Shown here one piece after another: positions 19,391 to 27,400 of a stretch of DNA of 47,946 bases (positions are counted from its first letter, which is position 1; each line of letters begins with the position of its first letter). The DNA is from Desulfobacterales bacterium HSG17 (GTDB lineage: Bacteria; Desulfobacterota; Desulfobacteria; Desulfobacterales; Desulfococcaceae). A model generated the notes under the pieces. The model saw only the letters and a program-made list of their open reading frames with translations, did no database searches and was not told where the DNA came from. The stretch covers positions 1 to 47,946 of the forward strand of contig JAUCGD010000005.1 of assembly GCA_030377945.1 (NCBI GenBank), in the 5' to 3' direction. A program made the translations under genes and the position numbers.

Positions 19391-19756
19391 TCCCCCCCCC
19401 GTCAATTTGGCATAAAGTGGCATTTTTAGCATTGTTCCTAATGTGTTGAATTTTATTGAAAAATTGGTCGTTTGCTTTGTGACAGTGTCATTATGGCGCA
19501 ATCCTATTGATTTTTCAGTCTTTTCATGTAGTTCGCTTTTACCCCTCCCATTGTTGTAATCGGTTTATCAAAAACAAGTTATTAGTATTGTGTCGATTCA
19601 TAACGTGATGTTTTTGTTGTATAAAAATCTCTGAGGATGTTCCATCCACATCAAAATTAAATGAATCCAATAAAAAATTAGCATACTAAAAATATTGGCA
19701 CGTTTTGTGCATAATAAAATTGGATTCCGTGGAAACAGGGTAATTAGGAGTGATGA
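19391..19756. other. Intergenic region upstream of the decayed two-component operon
   Basis: No gene seen. It starts with a run of ten C soon after the kinase stop codon and becomes AT-rich. A GATGT-N7-ACATC inverted repeat at 19636-19652 and a sigma-54 type promoter at 19696-19712 are the only structures I can support. Confidence 0.5.
19695..19712 (+). promoter_or_regulatory. Strong sigma-54 promoter candidate
   Basis: TTGGCACGTTTTGTGCAT has a perfect -24 half (TTGGCACG), GG at 19697-19698, ten bases, and GC at 19709-19710; the -12 half differs from TTGC by one base. The predicted start is near 19722, about 35 bases before the start codon of the broken regulator gene. The inverted repeat centred at 19644 would lie near -78, possible for an enhancer site though closer than usual. 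Confidence 0.6.
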
Positions 19757-20172
19757 ATGAACCAGAGATAAGTTCTCGTGGTTGATGATGAAGCATCTAT
19801 CCGGAATATGTTGGAGCTTGTTTTCATAACGCCGGATATATCGCCGATGTTGCTGCAAACGGGGAACAGGCCACGGTGCAGGAATATCATACCCGGTGAT
19901 ATTTTTAGACCTTCACATGCCGGAAATGAGCGGTCTCAAATTGTGCGGCCTGATTCGCCTAGATCATCCCAAGGCTTCAATTTTTGCTATTATAGGATAT
20001 GCATGCCTTGTTTGAACTGGCGGATTGCCGGGAAGCCGGTTTTGATAACTATTTCAGTAAGCCGGTGAAATTGAAAACAATTGTTGATGCAGCCGATGGT
20101 GTCTGGGTCAAAATGAAACACAGAGTGGATCGGGCTGAGAGCCCGTTGCAAAGGGAGGCGGTAAGACCATGA
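19757..20172 (+). pseudogene. Broken CheY-like response regulator
   Basis: Reading from ATG 19757, behind TAGGAG, the protein runs MNQR, then a TAA at 19769-19771, then VLVVDDEASIRNMLELVF in the same frame. After that, three shifts are needed to follow the homology: HNAGYIADVAANGEQATVQE, then VIFLDLHMPEMSGLKLC, then ELADCREAGFDNYFSKPV. The pieces in order make a full receiver with acidic pocket, phospho-Asp and Lys. The last piece matches the intact receiver at 2424-2831 (ELADCREAGFD, YF-KP). The reconstructed stop codon overlaps the start of the next gene by ATGA, a relic of translational coupling. A sequencing error could explain one defect, hardly four. Confidence 0.82.
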
Positions 20173-20534
20173 AAACTGTGCTAGTCATAGACGATGATTT
20201 ACAAGTGCGGGGTTACTTGGCGCGAATGTTACAAAAAGAAGGTTTTTCGGTGATGACGGCTGAAAATGGGCGGCAGGCTGAGGAGCATTGGACCATAAAT
20301 TCTTTTGATTTGGTGATTACGGATCTTTACATGCCGGAAAAAGAAGGCATTGAGATCATTCAAGCGCTGCGTATAGATTTTCCGGATACTAAAGTTATTG
20401 CAATTTCGGGGGGTGGAGGAGGTTTGGGTCCTTTTTATTCACTGAAAACCGCTAAATTCGTAGGCGCTGACCTCGTGTTGGAAAAACCAGTGGGGAAAGC
20501 TGAAATTTTAGCTGGAATACAATCCGTTTGGTAA
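20169..20534 (+). CDS. Single-domain response regulator (intact member of a decayed operon)
   Basis: The product is 121 residues. Receiver signature complete: VLVIDDDLQVRGYLARML, phospho-Asp in ITDLYMPEKEG, Ser in AISGGGGG, and Lys in LEKPVGK. The glycine run after the conserved Ser is unusual in the beta4-alpha4 loop, which normally forms part of the output face. A GGGAGG stands before the start, inside the end of the broken upstream regulator. Both flanking genes are pseudogenes, so this receiver may have lost its cognate kinase and may be on the way to decay or be served by another kinase nearby. Confidence 0.85.
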   Translation: MKTVLVIDDDLQVRGYLARMLQKEGFSVMTAENGRQAEEHWTINSFDLVITDLYMPEKEGIEIIQALRIDFPDTKVIAISGGGGGLGPFYSLKTAKFVGADLVLEKPVGKAEILAGIQSVW

Positions 20535-20555
20535 TTATTACTTATAAGGCTATTG

Positions 20556-21020
20556 ATGGAACAGGCATATTCGACATCAAATGAGTGCTTGGCAAGGGGC
20601 ATCGGATCACTTGATCTAACTTAAATTCTTTATCATCTGCCCAACACGGTCATGGTGGTGGACGCAGTCGGGCAAGTTTTGTGGTGCAACCGTTTTGCGA
20701 ATAGTATTGCCGGGCTGGATGATAAGGCATTGTAAAATTGTCGATCCGGCGAAATATTGGGCTGTGTGCATGCCCTTGAAACCATCGGTACTGTCTGTCA
20801 TGAAATGAATCAGCCTCTGATGGCGGGCTTGGGGTATGTTGATCTCTTGGAACAGGATTTTGCAGAAACCAAAATAATTAAACACCTTCGGGAAGAGGTT
20901 GAAAAATTGAGTCTCACTACCAAACGTCTTCTCTCCATCAGTCATTACCACACCGTAAATTATGCAGGCACAAATACGCGGATATTGAGCCTGGTTCAAC
21001 CCTCGGACGGAGATAAATAA
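20556..21020 (+). pseudogene. Remnant of a PAS-HisKA sensor kinase
   Basis: From ATG 20556 a frame reads MEQAYSTSNECLARG, meets a TAA, then continues as LPNTVMVVDAVGQVLWCNRF, the start of a PAS domain. A second stop and a shift follow. The frame then reads RSGEILGCVHALETIGTVCHEMNQPLMAG, where PAS-like sequence runs straight into an H-box (CHEMNQPL), so part of the linker is deleted. After the dimerisation helices (LREEVEKLSLTTKRLLSIS) the frame stops at 21020 without any HATPase domain. It follows the receiver gene at 20169 and was probably its kinase or co-regulator. It cannot encode a working kinase. Confidence 0.75.
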
Positions 21021-21181
21021 TGAATTCATAAAAATATTCCCATTCCCCCCATATCAGCCCCACCCCTTCAGACGTCTTAATCGATGGGTTTGATCCGTTT
21101 ATTTAAAATTGTGACATTTGTCGATCGCATCAATTACAGTAAATTATCAGTACAGACATCCTACAGGGGAGAAGTCCGTTC

Positions 21182-22009
21182 ATGAACAAATGTTTCCGCT
21201 TTATGGTTTTCTTTTTTTCGAGTTTCGTACTATCGGCAAATATCTGGGCACTTGAGATGGATTTGCAGAAATTTATCGCTCAGGGGCAGGCATTGCACGA
21301 AGTTTCGGATGAGGTCCAAAAAATGACTTTCTTTCTTTATGATATCAGGAAAGGGATGGCCGGGGACCAACGTAAACTGGAAAAGAAAATAAAGATGACA
21401 TTATGGAGCAAAAAATTCGGGGAGGATCAACACCGTTTTCTTCTAGCAGCAACCGAACCGGCGGATATGGCGGGCATGGCCATTCGAATCCGGCAGCACA
21501 AGGATCAGCCCAATGATTTATGGTTGTTTCACCCAAAAGAACAAAAAATGCAGCGACTGGATGCCGGACGAGCGGACCAATTTCTTTTGGGTACGGATTT
21601 ACGGTTGGATGATTTAACCGATATGGACCCTGAAAAATTTAATTATCAAATGCTGGGGGCTGAAACCCTGGAACATGACGGCCAGTCATTCAATTGTCTG
21701 AAAATTCAAGTGACATTAAATGCCGATGCAGGCGCAAGACCGCAAAGAATAATTTGGTTGGAGGAGAAGCGTCTGGTGGTTTTAAAGGTCGCAGAAAAGG
21801 GAAGCAATGAACAGTTAATCCGCACCTTGACCTTTCACGGGTACGAGAACGTGAAAGCGGCAGCCTGGAGGCCGAGTCGAATTTTAGTTATTCATCATCA
21901 AAACAAACATTTGACCCTGGTTAAAATCAATTCCCGAACTATCAACGGCAATCTGGACGATTCGATTTTTGAAGAACGCTTTATCCTCAAGGGGCGGCAT
22001 TTAAAATAG
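21182..22009 (+). CDS. LolA-like outer membrane lipoprotein-sorting protein
   Basis: The product is 275 residues, preceded by AGGGGAG. An N-terminal signal peptide is visible (MNKCFRFMVFFFSSFVLSAN, with cleavage probably after IWA). The mature part alternates short beta strands in the manner of the LolA/LolB-like family annotated as outer membrane lipoprotein-sorting proteins: a -KKIKMTLWSKK- strand, PADMAGMAIRI, a NDLWLFHPKEQKMQRLD strand pair, LLGTDLRLDDLTDMDPEKF, IIWLEEKRLVVLKV. This family often travels with RND-type exporters or envelope stress genes, but no exporter is here. The gene stands alone between the decayed two-component operon and the Ada-like gene. Periplasmic lipid or lipoprotein handling is inferred from family only. 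Confidence 0.75.
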   Translation: MNKCFRFMVFFFSSFVLSANIWALEMDLQKFIAQGQALHEVSDEVQKMTFFLYDIRKGMAGDQRKLEKKIKMTLWSKKFGEDQHRFLLAATEPADMAGMAIRIRQHKDQPNDLWLFHPKEQKMQRLDAGRADQFLLGTDLRLDDLTDMDPEKFNYQMLGAETLEHDGQSFNCLKIQVTLNADAGARPQRIIWLEEKRLVVLKVAEKGSNEQLIRTLTFHGYENVKAAAWRPSRILVIHHQNKHLTLVKINSRTINGNLDDSIFEERFILKGRHLK

Positions 22010-22359
22010 AGGCATTGTTCTATAAAAGCTGTATATTTGGCCATACTCCCTAAAGCCAAGCCCACAACGACAGCGGTTACTCCAGGACGTTGTCTTCAGA
22101 ATTTTTCACGAGCACCCTAAAGAGACTGCCAAGTTCCGGTTTGGGGTATTGCTTAATGTGATCATATTCCCCCTTAATGTTTAGTTGTCTGTCAGAAGAA
22201 TATCCTGCTTTATTCTTGATTAGTAAACAGTAATTGGAGTCACAAGTAACCCCTATATTGCTAAATTTTATAGCAATATTCGGGTGGTTAATTTTATTAT
22301 ACGCGCTAATGTCTTGAATATGAAAAATTTGAAAGCTTTATGATAGAAAGGGAGTTGGA
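22010..22359. other. Intergenic region with a palindrome and a start-less open frame on the - strand
   Basis: The region holds a perfect 9-base inverted repeat at 22255-22279 upstream of the Ada-like gene. On the - strand a frame stays open from about 22340 down to a TAA at 22077-22079 (about 88 codons) and reads like protein (GEYDHIKQYPKPELGSLFRV), but it has no usable start codon. It may be a gene fragment or chance. Confidence 0.4.
22255..22279. promoter_or_regulatory. Perfect palindrome upstream of the Ada-like gene
   Basis: ATATTGCTA, seven bases, TAGCAATAT. Symmetry is complete over both 9-base arms, with the centre about 93 bases before the ATG at 22360. A regulator operator is the simplest reading; the AraC-type protein encoded next could be the ligand, although AraC proteins more often use direct repeats. 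Confidence 0.4.
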
Positions 22360-23217
22360 ATGCATTCATACAATTATTCCCAACAATCGGACGATTACAA
22401 AAGAATCGAAAAGGCCATTCAGTATCTAGAGGCTAATTTTAAATCCCAACCGACACTGGAAAAAATTGCAGAAAGTGTTCACCTTAGCAAGTATCATTTT
22501 GATCGTATCTTTAAGCGGTGGGCAGGAATAAGTCCGATTCAATTTCAACAGTATATGACACTTGCTTATACAAAACAAAAACTGGCCGATTCCAAAAGCC
22601 TACTTGATACAGCCCTAGATGCAGGCCTTTCAGGTCCCAGTCGCCTCCATGATTTATTTGTCACCTTCGAGGCAATGACACCTGGAGAATTTAAAAAGCA
22701 AGGGGCGGGATTGGAAATATTTTATGATTTCTGCGACTCTCCGTTCGGCGAATGTTTGCTTGCCATTACAAAACGAGGCATCTGTCATCTTGGATTTGTA
22801 AAAGGAGATAGCCGCCTTGATGCGCTGAACCAGTTATATGAAACATGGCCTGGAGCCGTTTACACTGAAAAGAATGAACCCATCAATTTAATTGCAAAGG
22901 ATATATTCAGATATGATAGAGATCAAAAATCAAGTCCTTTCAATTTACACCTTAAAGGTACAAACTTTCAAATAAACGTATGGAAAGCGCTACTCGGCAT
23001 TCCCGAGGGTTTGGTAGTAAGCTACCAAGACATTGCCGTCCATATCGGACGTCCCAAAGCATTTCGAGCTGTTGCAAGCGCAATTGCCATCAATCCCATT
23101 GCTTACCTAATCCCTTGTCATCGCGTGATTACAAAATCTGGAAAAATCAATCAATATCGCTGGGGATCTGTTAGAAAAAAGGCGTTGATTGGATGGGAGG
23201 CCGCAAGATCGGCATAA
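22360..23217 (+). CDS. AraC-type regulator fused to O6-alkylguanine-DNA alkyltransferase (Ada lacking its N-terminal domain)
   Basis: The product is 285 residues, behind GGGAG. Residues 1-115 form an AraC DNA-binding domain (LEKIAESVHLSKYHFDRIFKRW; FQQYMTLAYTKQKL; second helix-turn-helix to MTPGEFKK). Residues 118-285 form a methylated-DNA-protein cysteine methyltransferase: ribonuclease-like subdomain, then FQINVWKALLGIPEGLVVSYQDIA, the active site Cys253 in IPCHRVI, and the C-terminal RWGSVRKKALIGWE. The N-terminal zinc/Cys38 phosphotriester-repair domain of E. coli Ada is absent, so self-methylation at that site cannot be the induction signal. The shortened AraC-MGMT form is known in many bacteria. 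It repairs O6-alkylguanine in DNA by suicide transfer; a regulatory role is inferred. Confidence 0.9.
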   Translation: MHSYNYSQQSDDYKRIEKAIQYLEANFKSQPTLEKIAESVHLSKYHFDRIFKRWAGISPIQFQQYMTLAYTKQKLADSKSLLDTALDAGLSGPSRLHDLFVTFEAMTPGEFKKQGAGLEIFYDFCDSPFGECLLAITKRGICHLGFVKGDSRLDALNQLYETWPGAVYTEKNEPINLIAKDIFRYDRDQKSSPFNLHLKGTNFQINVWKALLGIPEGLVVSYQDIAVHIGRPKAFRAVASAIAINPIAYLIPCHRVITKSGKINQYRWGSVRKKALIGWEAARSA

Positions 23218-23374
23218 AATTCATTTATATATCTAAACTTGTCCATACGAAAGATGCTGAGGTGAGGACTATGAGCATTCGTGCTCGGGCACAACAACGG
23301 TTTTTGTCTATCCGGTTGATACGAATCGATATAAACGGAAAAGACAGTTTTCGTTCAAGCGTTATTTAGGGATT

Positions 23375-24763
23375 TTAAGCAAGTGGTGAGTCGCCTTCTT
23401 TGTCGTATGCTTTCAATTTGCGTTGCAGGGTGCGCAGGCCGATGCCAAGAGACTTGGCCGTCTGAGTACGATTGCTGTTACAGCGGGAAAGGGCGGAAAG
23501 AATATGTTGCTTTTCCATTTCCGCAAGGGAAATATTTGTTCCGAGGCAGTCACTGGTGGAGCTTTGGTGAAAGAGCTCTTTGTCAAAAGCAGTAGGGGAG
23601 AGTACATCACTTGTCTCGCAAAGGACCGCACCGGCGATCATATTTTCCAGCTCCCTCACATTTCCCGGGTAATCATAAGCAATGAGGGCTTGTTCAAGAT
23701 CTGCTGTGAGACGACTAATGGTTTTTCCTGTTTTAGCCAGGTGAATGGATAGATAATGTCGCACCAAGGGCAGAATATCATTTTTTCGTTCTCGCAATGG
23801 CGGTATATGGATATGGGTTGTATTTAGGCGATGATATAGATCAGCCCGAAATTCGCCGTTTTGGATTTGCCCATGGATATCCCGATTGCTGGCCGCTATA
23901 ATTCTTACATCGATTCTCTTTTGTCGCGTACTGCCCACGGGATAGAATTCTCCTTCCTGAAGAACCCTCAATAGCTTTCCCTGGAGAGAGAGATCCAGTT
24001 CTGTGATTTCATCTAAAAATAGAGTCCCGTGATGGGCGGCATCAAAAAAACCGGTTTTGCTTCGATCTGCACCGGTAAAAGCGCCTCGCATGTGACCAAA
24101 GAATTCCTCTTCAAATAAAGTAGAGCTAAAGGCCGCCATATTGACCGGTATGAAAGGAAACCCGGAACGATCACTAAGGTTGTGGATGATGCGGGCAATC
24201 CGTTCTTTGCCGGTGCCGGATTCCCCGGTGAGAACAACGCGGTAATCTGTGCCGGATACGTTCTCCACCTGATGAAAGATCAGGGCCATGCTTTCATCAG
24301 CGGCAATCAATTCTGAAAATGCTTTCGGGTATTTGAGATCTGCGAATGAGGGGCGATTTTCCCATAAATTGATACCACGTCGAAGACGATACCGTTCCAA
24401 GGCATGGTTGATACAAATCAACAATTTTTCACTGTCCAAAGGCTTTACTAAATAATCAAATGCCCCGAGTCGCATGGCCTTTACTGCGATGGAAACATCA
24501 TCCATGGCGGTGATCATGATGCATTCTGTTTCAGGGGACAGAATCTGAATTTTTTCCAATAATTCCAAACCGTTCATCCGCGGCATATTGATATCGATCA
24601 GGACTGCCTGAAAAGTATTTTGTTCCACAAGTTTCAGGGCGGCCAGGGGATCGCTTGTTGTTTCCGGTTCGGGAAGACCTGATTTTAAGATGGTAGTACT
24701 GATGCTTAAAAGCAATCCGATATCATCATCAACGATGAGAATGGGAGCAGGGTGAGGAAGCAT
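23375..24763 (-). CDS. Sigma-54-dependent NtrC-type response regulator
   Basis: The product is 462 residues; GAAGGA precedes its ATG. Receiver (about 8-120; ILIVDDDIG, phospho-Asp in LIDINMPRMNG, Lys in VKPLD), AAA+ sigma-54 activator domain (about 150-380) with Walker A GESGTGKE, the sigma-54 contact loop RGAFTGADR, and Walker B GTLFLDEI, and a Fis-type helix-turn-helix at the C-terminus (RTQTAKSLGIGLRTLQRKL). It should activate a sigma-54 promoter once phosphorylated. It starts 9 bases after the stop codon of the hybrid kinase gene on the same strand, its probable partner. Target promoters are unknown; other GG-N10-GC sites in the window are candidates. Confidence 0.94.
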   Translation of the reverse strand: MLPHPAPILIVDDDIGLLLSISTTILKSGLPEPETTSDPLAALKLVEQNTFQAVLIDINMPRMNGLELLEKIQILSPETECIMITAMDDVSIAVKAMRLGAFDYLVKPLDSEKLLICINHALERYRLRRGINLWENRPSFADLKYPKAFSELIAADESMALIFHQVENVSGTDYRVVLTGESGTGKERIARIIHNLSDRSGFPFIPVNMAAFSSTLFEEEFFGHMRGAFTGADRSKTGFFDAAHHGTLFLDEITELDLSLQGKLLRVLQEGEFYPVGSTRQKRIDVRIIAASNRDIHGQIQNGEFRADLYHRLNTTHIHIPPLRERKNDILPLVRHYLSIHLAKTGKTISRLTADLEQALIAYDYPGNVRELENMIAGAVLCETSDVLSPTAFDKELFHQSSTSDCLGTNISLAEMEKQHILSALSRCNSNRTQTAKSLGIGLRTLQRKLKAYDKEGDSPLA

Positions 24764-24772
24764 GGTTTCCTT

Positions 24773-26380
24773 CTATTCTTTTAATGACATTGTGAGTTTT
24801 TCGATCGTATTTGTAAAATGTTTGATACTGACGGGTTTTTCCAGGATATCAGTAAATCCCAGGTCCTTGATTTCATTGAATTCGGGTGTGTCCGTATGCC
24901 CGGAAATGATCAGGACTCGGATATCTGCCAGATCCGGTGAGCGCATTAACGTACGGCAGACCTCCAATCCGTCCATTTGAGGCATGCGAAAATCCAGAAT
25001 TAGCAAATCAGGATGAAAACGTCCAATTTTAATCATGGCTTCAACCCCATTTTCCGCTTCCTCAATGATGTAATGGGGCATATTCCTAAAGGCATGGATT
25101 AAAAGTCGGCGAATGCTGGGTTCATCATCGGCGATGAGTATTTTGATAGATGCTTTTGGAGGAGTTACGGGAAAATCTACTGTAAATCTGGTTCCTTCCT
25201 CCTTTTTCGATTCGAATCGAATATTGCCGTCATGATTTTTTACCAGATTATACGTAACGGAAAGACCCAATCCCGTCCCACCGGAATTTTGTCGGGAAGT
25301 TACAAATGGATCGAAAATACGCTCAGCGATTTCCGGAATGATACCACAACCCGTATCCTCAACCTGTAGAACAACATTGTTCTCATCATCGCTTGTTCCG
25401 GTTTCGATTGTAATCTGTCCTGAATGGGGCGAAATAGCCTGACAGGCATTGACCACAAGATTCATGATGATTTGTTCAATGGCCACGTCATTGGCTTTGA
25501 TTTCCGGTAATTTTTCGGAAAGTTTCAGATTCAATTCGATATTTTGTTTATGAATAGTGGATTTGGCCAGTTGGAGGGCGTTGTGCACGGATTGATTGAG
25601 GTTAACACTTTTTTTTGCCAAGACATCCTGCTGACGGGCGAAGTTTTTTAATCCCGCCACGATCTGGACGATGCGATCAGCGGCAAGCCCCATATCCGAA
25701 AGCAGGGTATCCATTTTTTTGTCCAGGTAATTGAAAGGCAACCCTCCGATTTTTTGATCCTGATGTGCCCCAAGGGCTTGTCGTACAATGGGAAGCGCAT
25801 CCATCCAGATTTCTTTGAACAAGGGTACGTTTAATGTAATGAGATTGATGGGGTTGTTGATTTCATGGGCAACACCGGCCACCAGGGTTCCCAAGGATTC
25901 TAATTTTTGGGCCTGAAACAATTGCTGTTCCCGTTGATATAAAAGATTTTGAGTCTCTTTTTGGGTGGAAATGTCCAGGAGAACACCGATGATACGGCTA
26001 TCTGAGCCGGTGGATTCAATCCAGCCGGCTTTCAGAATGAACCAGTGAAAATCCCCTATTTTACTTTTAAGGCGAAGTTCAAGTACAATTTTTTTCGTTT
26101 GCCGGTGATATAGCGCTGAAAGGTTTTCCTGGATTTTGGATCGGTCGTCGGCAGGGATTAATGCCAGAAACGTATCAAGTCTTGGATCAATGGTCGCGGG
26201 GTTATAACCCAACTGCTCCCAGAAGATCGAATCTATGACCAATCGACCTTCATCGGGGAACCAGTCCCATAAAACGACCTGGGCCGCTTCCAGTACAGCT
26301 TGATATCGTTTTTCAGTTTCTCGGATATCCTGTTGGTGCACGGTGGTTTCCCCTGTTAATTTTGGCTCTGCTATCATCAT
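24773..26380 (-). CDS. PAS hybrid histidine kinase with C-terminal receiver, partner of the NtrC-type regulator
   Basis: The product is 535 residues, soluble. PAS (about 20-145; AAQVVLWDWFPDEGRLVID, PAS_3-like), a coiled coil, phospho-His172 in AGVAHEINNPINL, HATPase ([27 protein letters not shown]), and a receiver (about 410-530; ILIADDEPSI, ILDFRMPQMDG, LEKPV). The H-box HEINNP is the NtrB/ZraS type normally paired with sigma-54 activators, which fits the gene directly downstream. The ribosome site before the ATG pair at 26377-26380 is weak. The strong hairpin at 26448-26488 separates it from zraP, so it needs a promoter of its own in the roughly 65 bases between. Confidence 0.9.
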   Translation of the reverse strand: MMIAEPKLTGETTVHQQDIRETEKRYQAVLEAAQVVLWDWFPDEGRLVIDSIFWEQLGYNPATIDPRLDTFLALIPADDRSKIQENLSALYHRQTKKIVLELRLKSKIGDFHWFILKAGWIESTGSDSRIIGVLLDISTQKETQNLLYQREQQLFQAQKLESLGTLVAGVAHEINNPINLITLNVPLFKEIWMDALPIVRQALGAHQDQKIGGLPFNYLDKKMDTLLSDMGLAADRIVQIVAGLKNFARQQDVLAKKSVNLNQSVHNALQLAKSTIHKQNIELNLKLSEKLPEIKANDVAIEQIIMNLVVNACQAISPHSGQITIETGTSDDENNVVLQVEDTGCGIIPEIAERIFDPFVTSRQNSGGTGLGLSVTYNLVKNHDGNIRFESKKEEGTRFTVDFPVTPPKASIKILIADDEPSIRRLLIHAFRNMPHYIIEEAENGVEAMIKIGRFHPDLLILDFRMPQMDGLEVCRTLMRSPDLADIRVLIISGHTDTPEFNEIKDLGFTDILEKPVSIKHFTNTIEKLTMSLKE

Positions 26381-26447
26381 TTTCAGATAATTTGGTTTTA
26401 TATTTTCAAGTTTTGTAATTGGCAGTATCTGTATCGCATTACAATAA

Positions 26448-26488
26448 AAAAGCCGCCTTTTTAAAATGAATTTAAAAAAGCGGCTTTA
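26448..26488. terminator. Bidirectional intrinsic terminator after the zraP-like gene
   Basis: An inverted repeat with arms AAAGCCGCctTTTTAAA and its near complement, around a loop at TGAA, is flanked by an A-rich run on one side and T-rich sequence on the other. It can work in both directions. It lies about 60 bases after the zraP-like stop codon and before the kinase on the same strand, so it splits the two transcription units. Confidence 0.75.
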
Positions 26489-26547
26489 TATATACTGAAT
26501 GATTCGAGTGGTATAGGTTTATAACGGCCACCCACAATCAGAAAAGC

Positions 26548-27054
26548 TTAATAGGCGCAACCCGGACAGGCATTATTCCGCATACCGCGACCACCGCCAT
26601 TGGTACCGCGATTTCCCTTTCGGCCAAAACCCATGCCCGAAGCTTGGCTGGCCAATTCCGGAAATCTCTTTTGCAATTCAATGCGATGAGCCAATTGTTC
26701 TTGCGCCATTTGAGCACTCAAATCAGAGATTTCCGATTGGATGGATTTGGCCATTTTTACATCTGGGTTTTCTTTGGCCATTTCCGCTGCCAGGGCCAGA
26801 TTTTTCTGATAAAGGTTGCTGCGCAATTTTTCGGTTGCCTGAAAAAAAGCCTGCTGCTCTTTTTGCAGTTCGGTTATTTGAGCATCGCTCAGATTTCCGT
26901 ACATGTTGTTCATTCCCCAACTGCCGCGATTATTACCGCTGTTTTGGCCGTTCATCATACCATAGCCCCGTCCGGCAAAACTGATGCTTGAAAAACCGAC
27001 TGCTACGAAAAGTGAAAGCCCAATGACCATCAAAGTCCATTTTTGCTTTTTCAT
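26548..27054 (-). CDS. zraP: ZraP/CpxP-like periplasmic metal-stress protein
   Basis: The product is 168 residues, behind AGAGGAG. Signal peptide (about 1-27, hydrophobic core VIGLSLFVAVGFSSISFA). The mature N-terminus is Gly/Asn/Met-rich (GYGMMNGQNSGNN, WGMNNMYG), followed by helices with the heavy-metal-sensor pattern: LSDAQITELQKEQQAFFQATE, LRSNLYQKNLALAAEM, and an LSAQMAQEQLAHRIELQKRFP region. The C-terminus is Gly/Arg-rich and ends CPGCAY, a possible metal-binding CxxC. ZraP family proteins bind zinc and act as periplasmic chaperones. It is divergent from a ZraS/ZraR-like pair, the same layout as E. coli zraP-zraSR, with a near-consensus sigma-54 promoter upstream. Confidence 0.85.
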   Translation of the reverse strand: MKKQKWTLMVIGLSLFVAVGFSSISFAGRGYGMMNGQNSGNNRGSWGMNNMYGNLSDAQITELQKEQQAFFQATEKLRSNLYQKNLALAAEMAKENPDVKMAKSIQSEISDLSAQMAQEQLAHRIELQKRFPELASQASGMGFGRKGNRGTNGGGRGMRNNACPGCAY

Positions 27055-27124
27055 GAAATTTCTCCTCTTTAAAGGTGAGTGGATATTGTTAATCGGCTTT
27101 TACGCCTGCTTAACGCTTTATAAG

Positions 27125-27140
27125 AGCAATCCCGGTGCCA
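27125..27140 (-). promoter_or_regulatory. Near-consensus sigma-54 promoter for zraP
   Basis: On the - strand the site reads TGGCACCGGGATTGCT: GG at 27139-27138, ten bases, GC at 27127-27126, with TGGCAC and TTGCT both matching consensus. The predicted start is near 27114, about 60 bases before the ATG. This is the best sigma-54 match in the window and fits control by a ZraR-type activator. Confidence 0.8.
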
Positions 27141-27233
27141 GTTTTGGAGAAAAGGTCAGAATAATTTTAACATATTGAAAATAATAATATTTATTGATTT
27201 TTCAAAAAGTCGTTCAGGATGGTTAGGAGTGAG

Positions 27234-27254
27234 AATGGATAGTAAATATCCATT
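27234..27254. promoter_or_regulatory. Probable ZraR enhancer site 1
   Basis: AATGGATA, five bases, TATCCATT: a perfect 8-base inverted repeat. The centre (27244) is about 130 bases upstream of the predicted zraP start and about 165 upstream of the predicted zraS start. Its core (TGGATA-N5-TATCCA) is identical to that of the second site. Confidence 0.7.
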
Positions 27255-27276
27255 TGGATGCTTTTGCTTGAGATTC

Positions 27277-27299
27277 AGCTGGATAATTAGTATCCAACT
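27277..27299. promoter_or_regulatory. Probable ZraR enhancer site 2
   Basis: TGGATA, five bases, TATCCA, with outer AG/CT pairs also symmetric. The centre (27288) is 44 bases from that of site 1, close to four helical turns, so two activator dimers could sit on nearly the same face. It is about 121 bases upstream of the predicted zraS start. Confidence 0.7.
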
Positions 27300-27381
27300 T
27301 GAATGATTTTCATTAAAAACAGCAAGAACTCTAAGCTGCTATGCCTCCCACTATAGGCAATTTGTACCCTTTAACAAGGGT

Positions 27382-27400
27382 TTGGCATCAAACCTGCTAT
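27382..27400 (+). promoter_or_regulatory. Sigma-54 promoter for the zraSR operon
   Basis: TTGGCATCAAACCTGCTAT has GG at 27384-27385, ten bases, and GC at 27396-27397. Both halves are one base off consensus. The predicted start near 27409 leaves a 65-base leader before the kinase ATG. With the two repeats upstream, it suggests autoregulation of the two-component genes. Confidence 0.7.

Noticed and set aside
23271..23369. 32-codon frame with GAGGTGAGG upstream, after the Ada-like gene
   Set aside because: The ribosome site is tempting, but the peptide has no recognisable feature, and the DNA also forms a GAGCA-TTCG-TGCTC hairpin. Not enough to call a gene.
26644..26991. 115-codon frame antisense to the zraP-like gene
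   Set aside because: It mirrors the zraP coding sequence, whose signal peptide, family pattern and promoter are all consistent.
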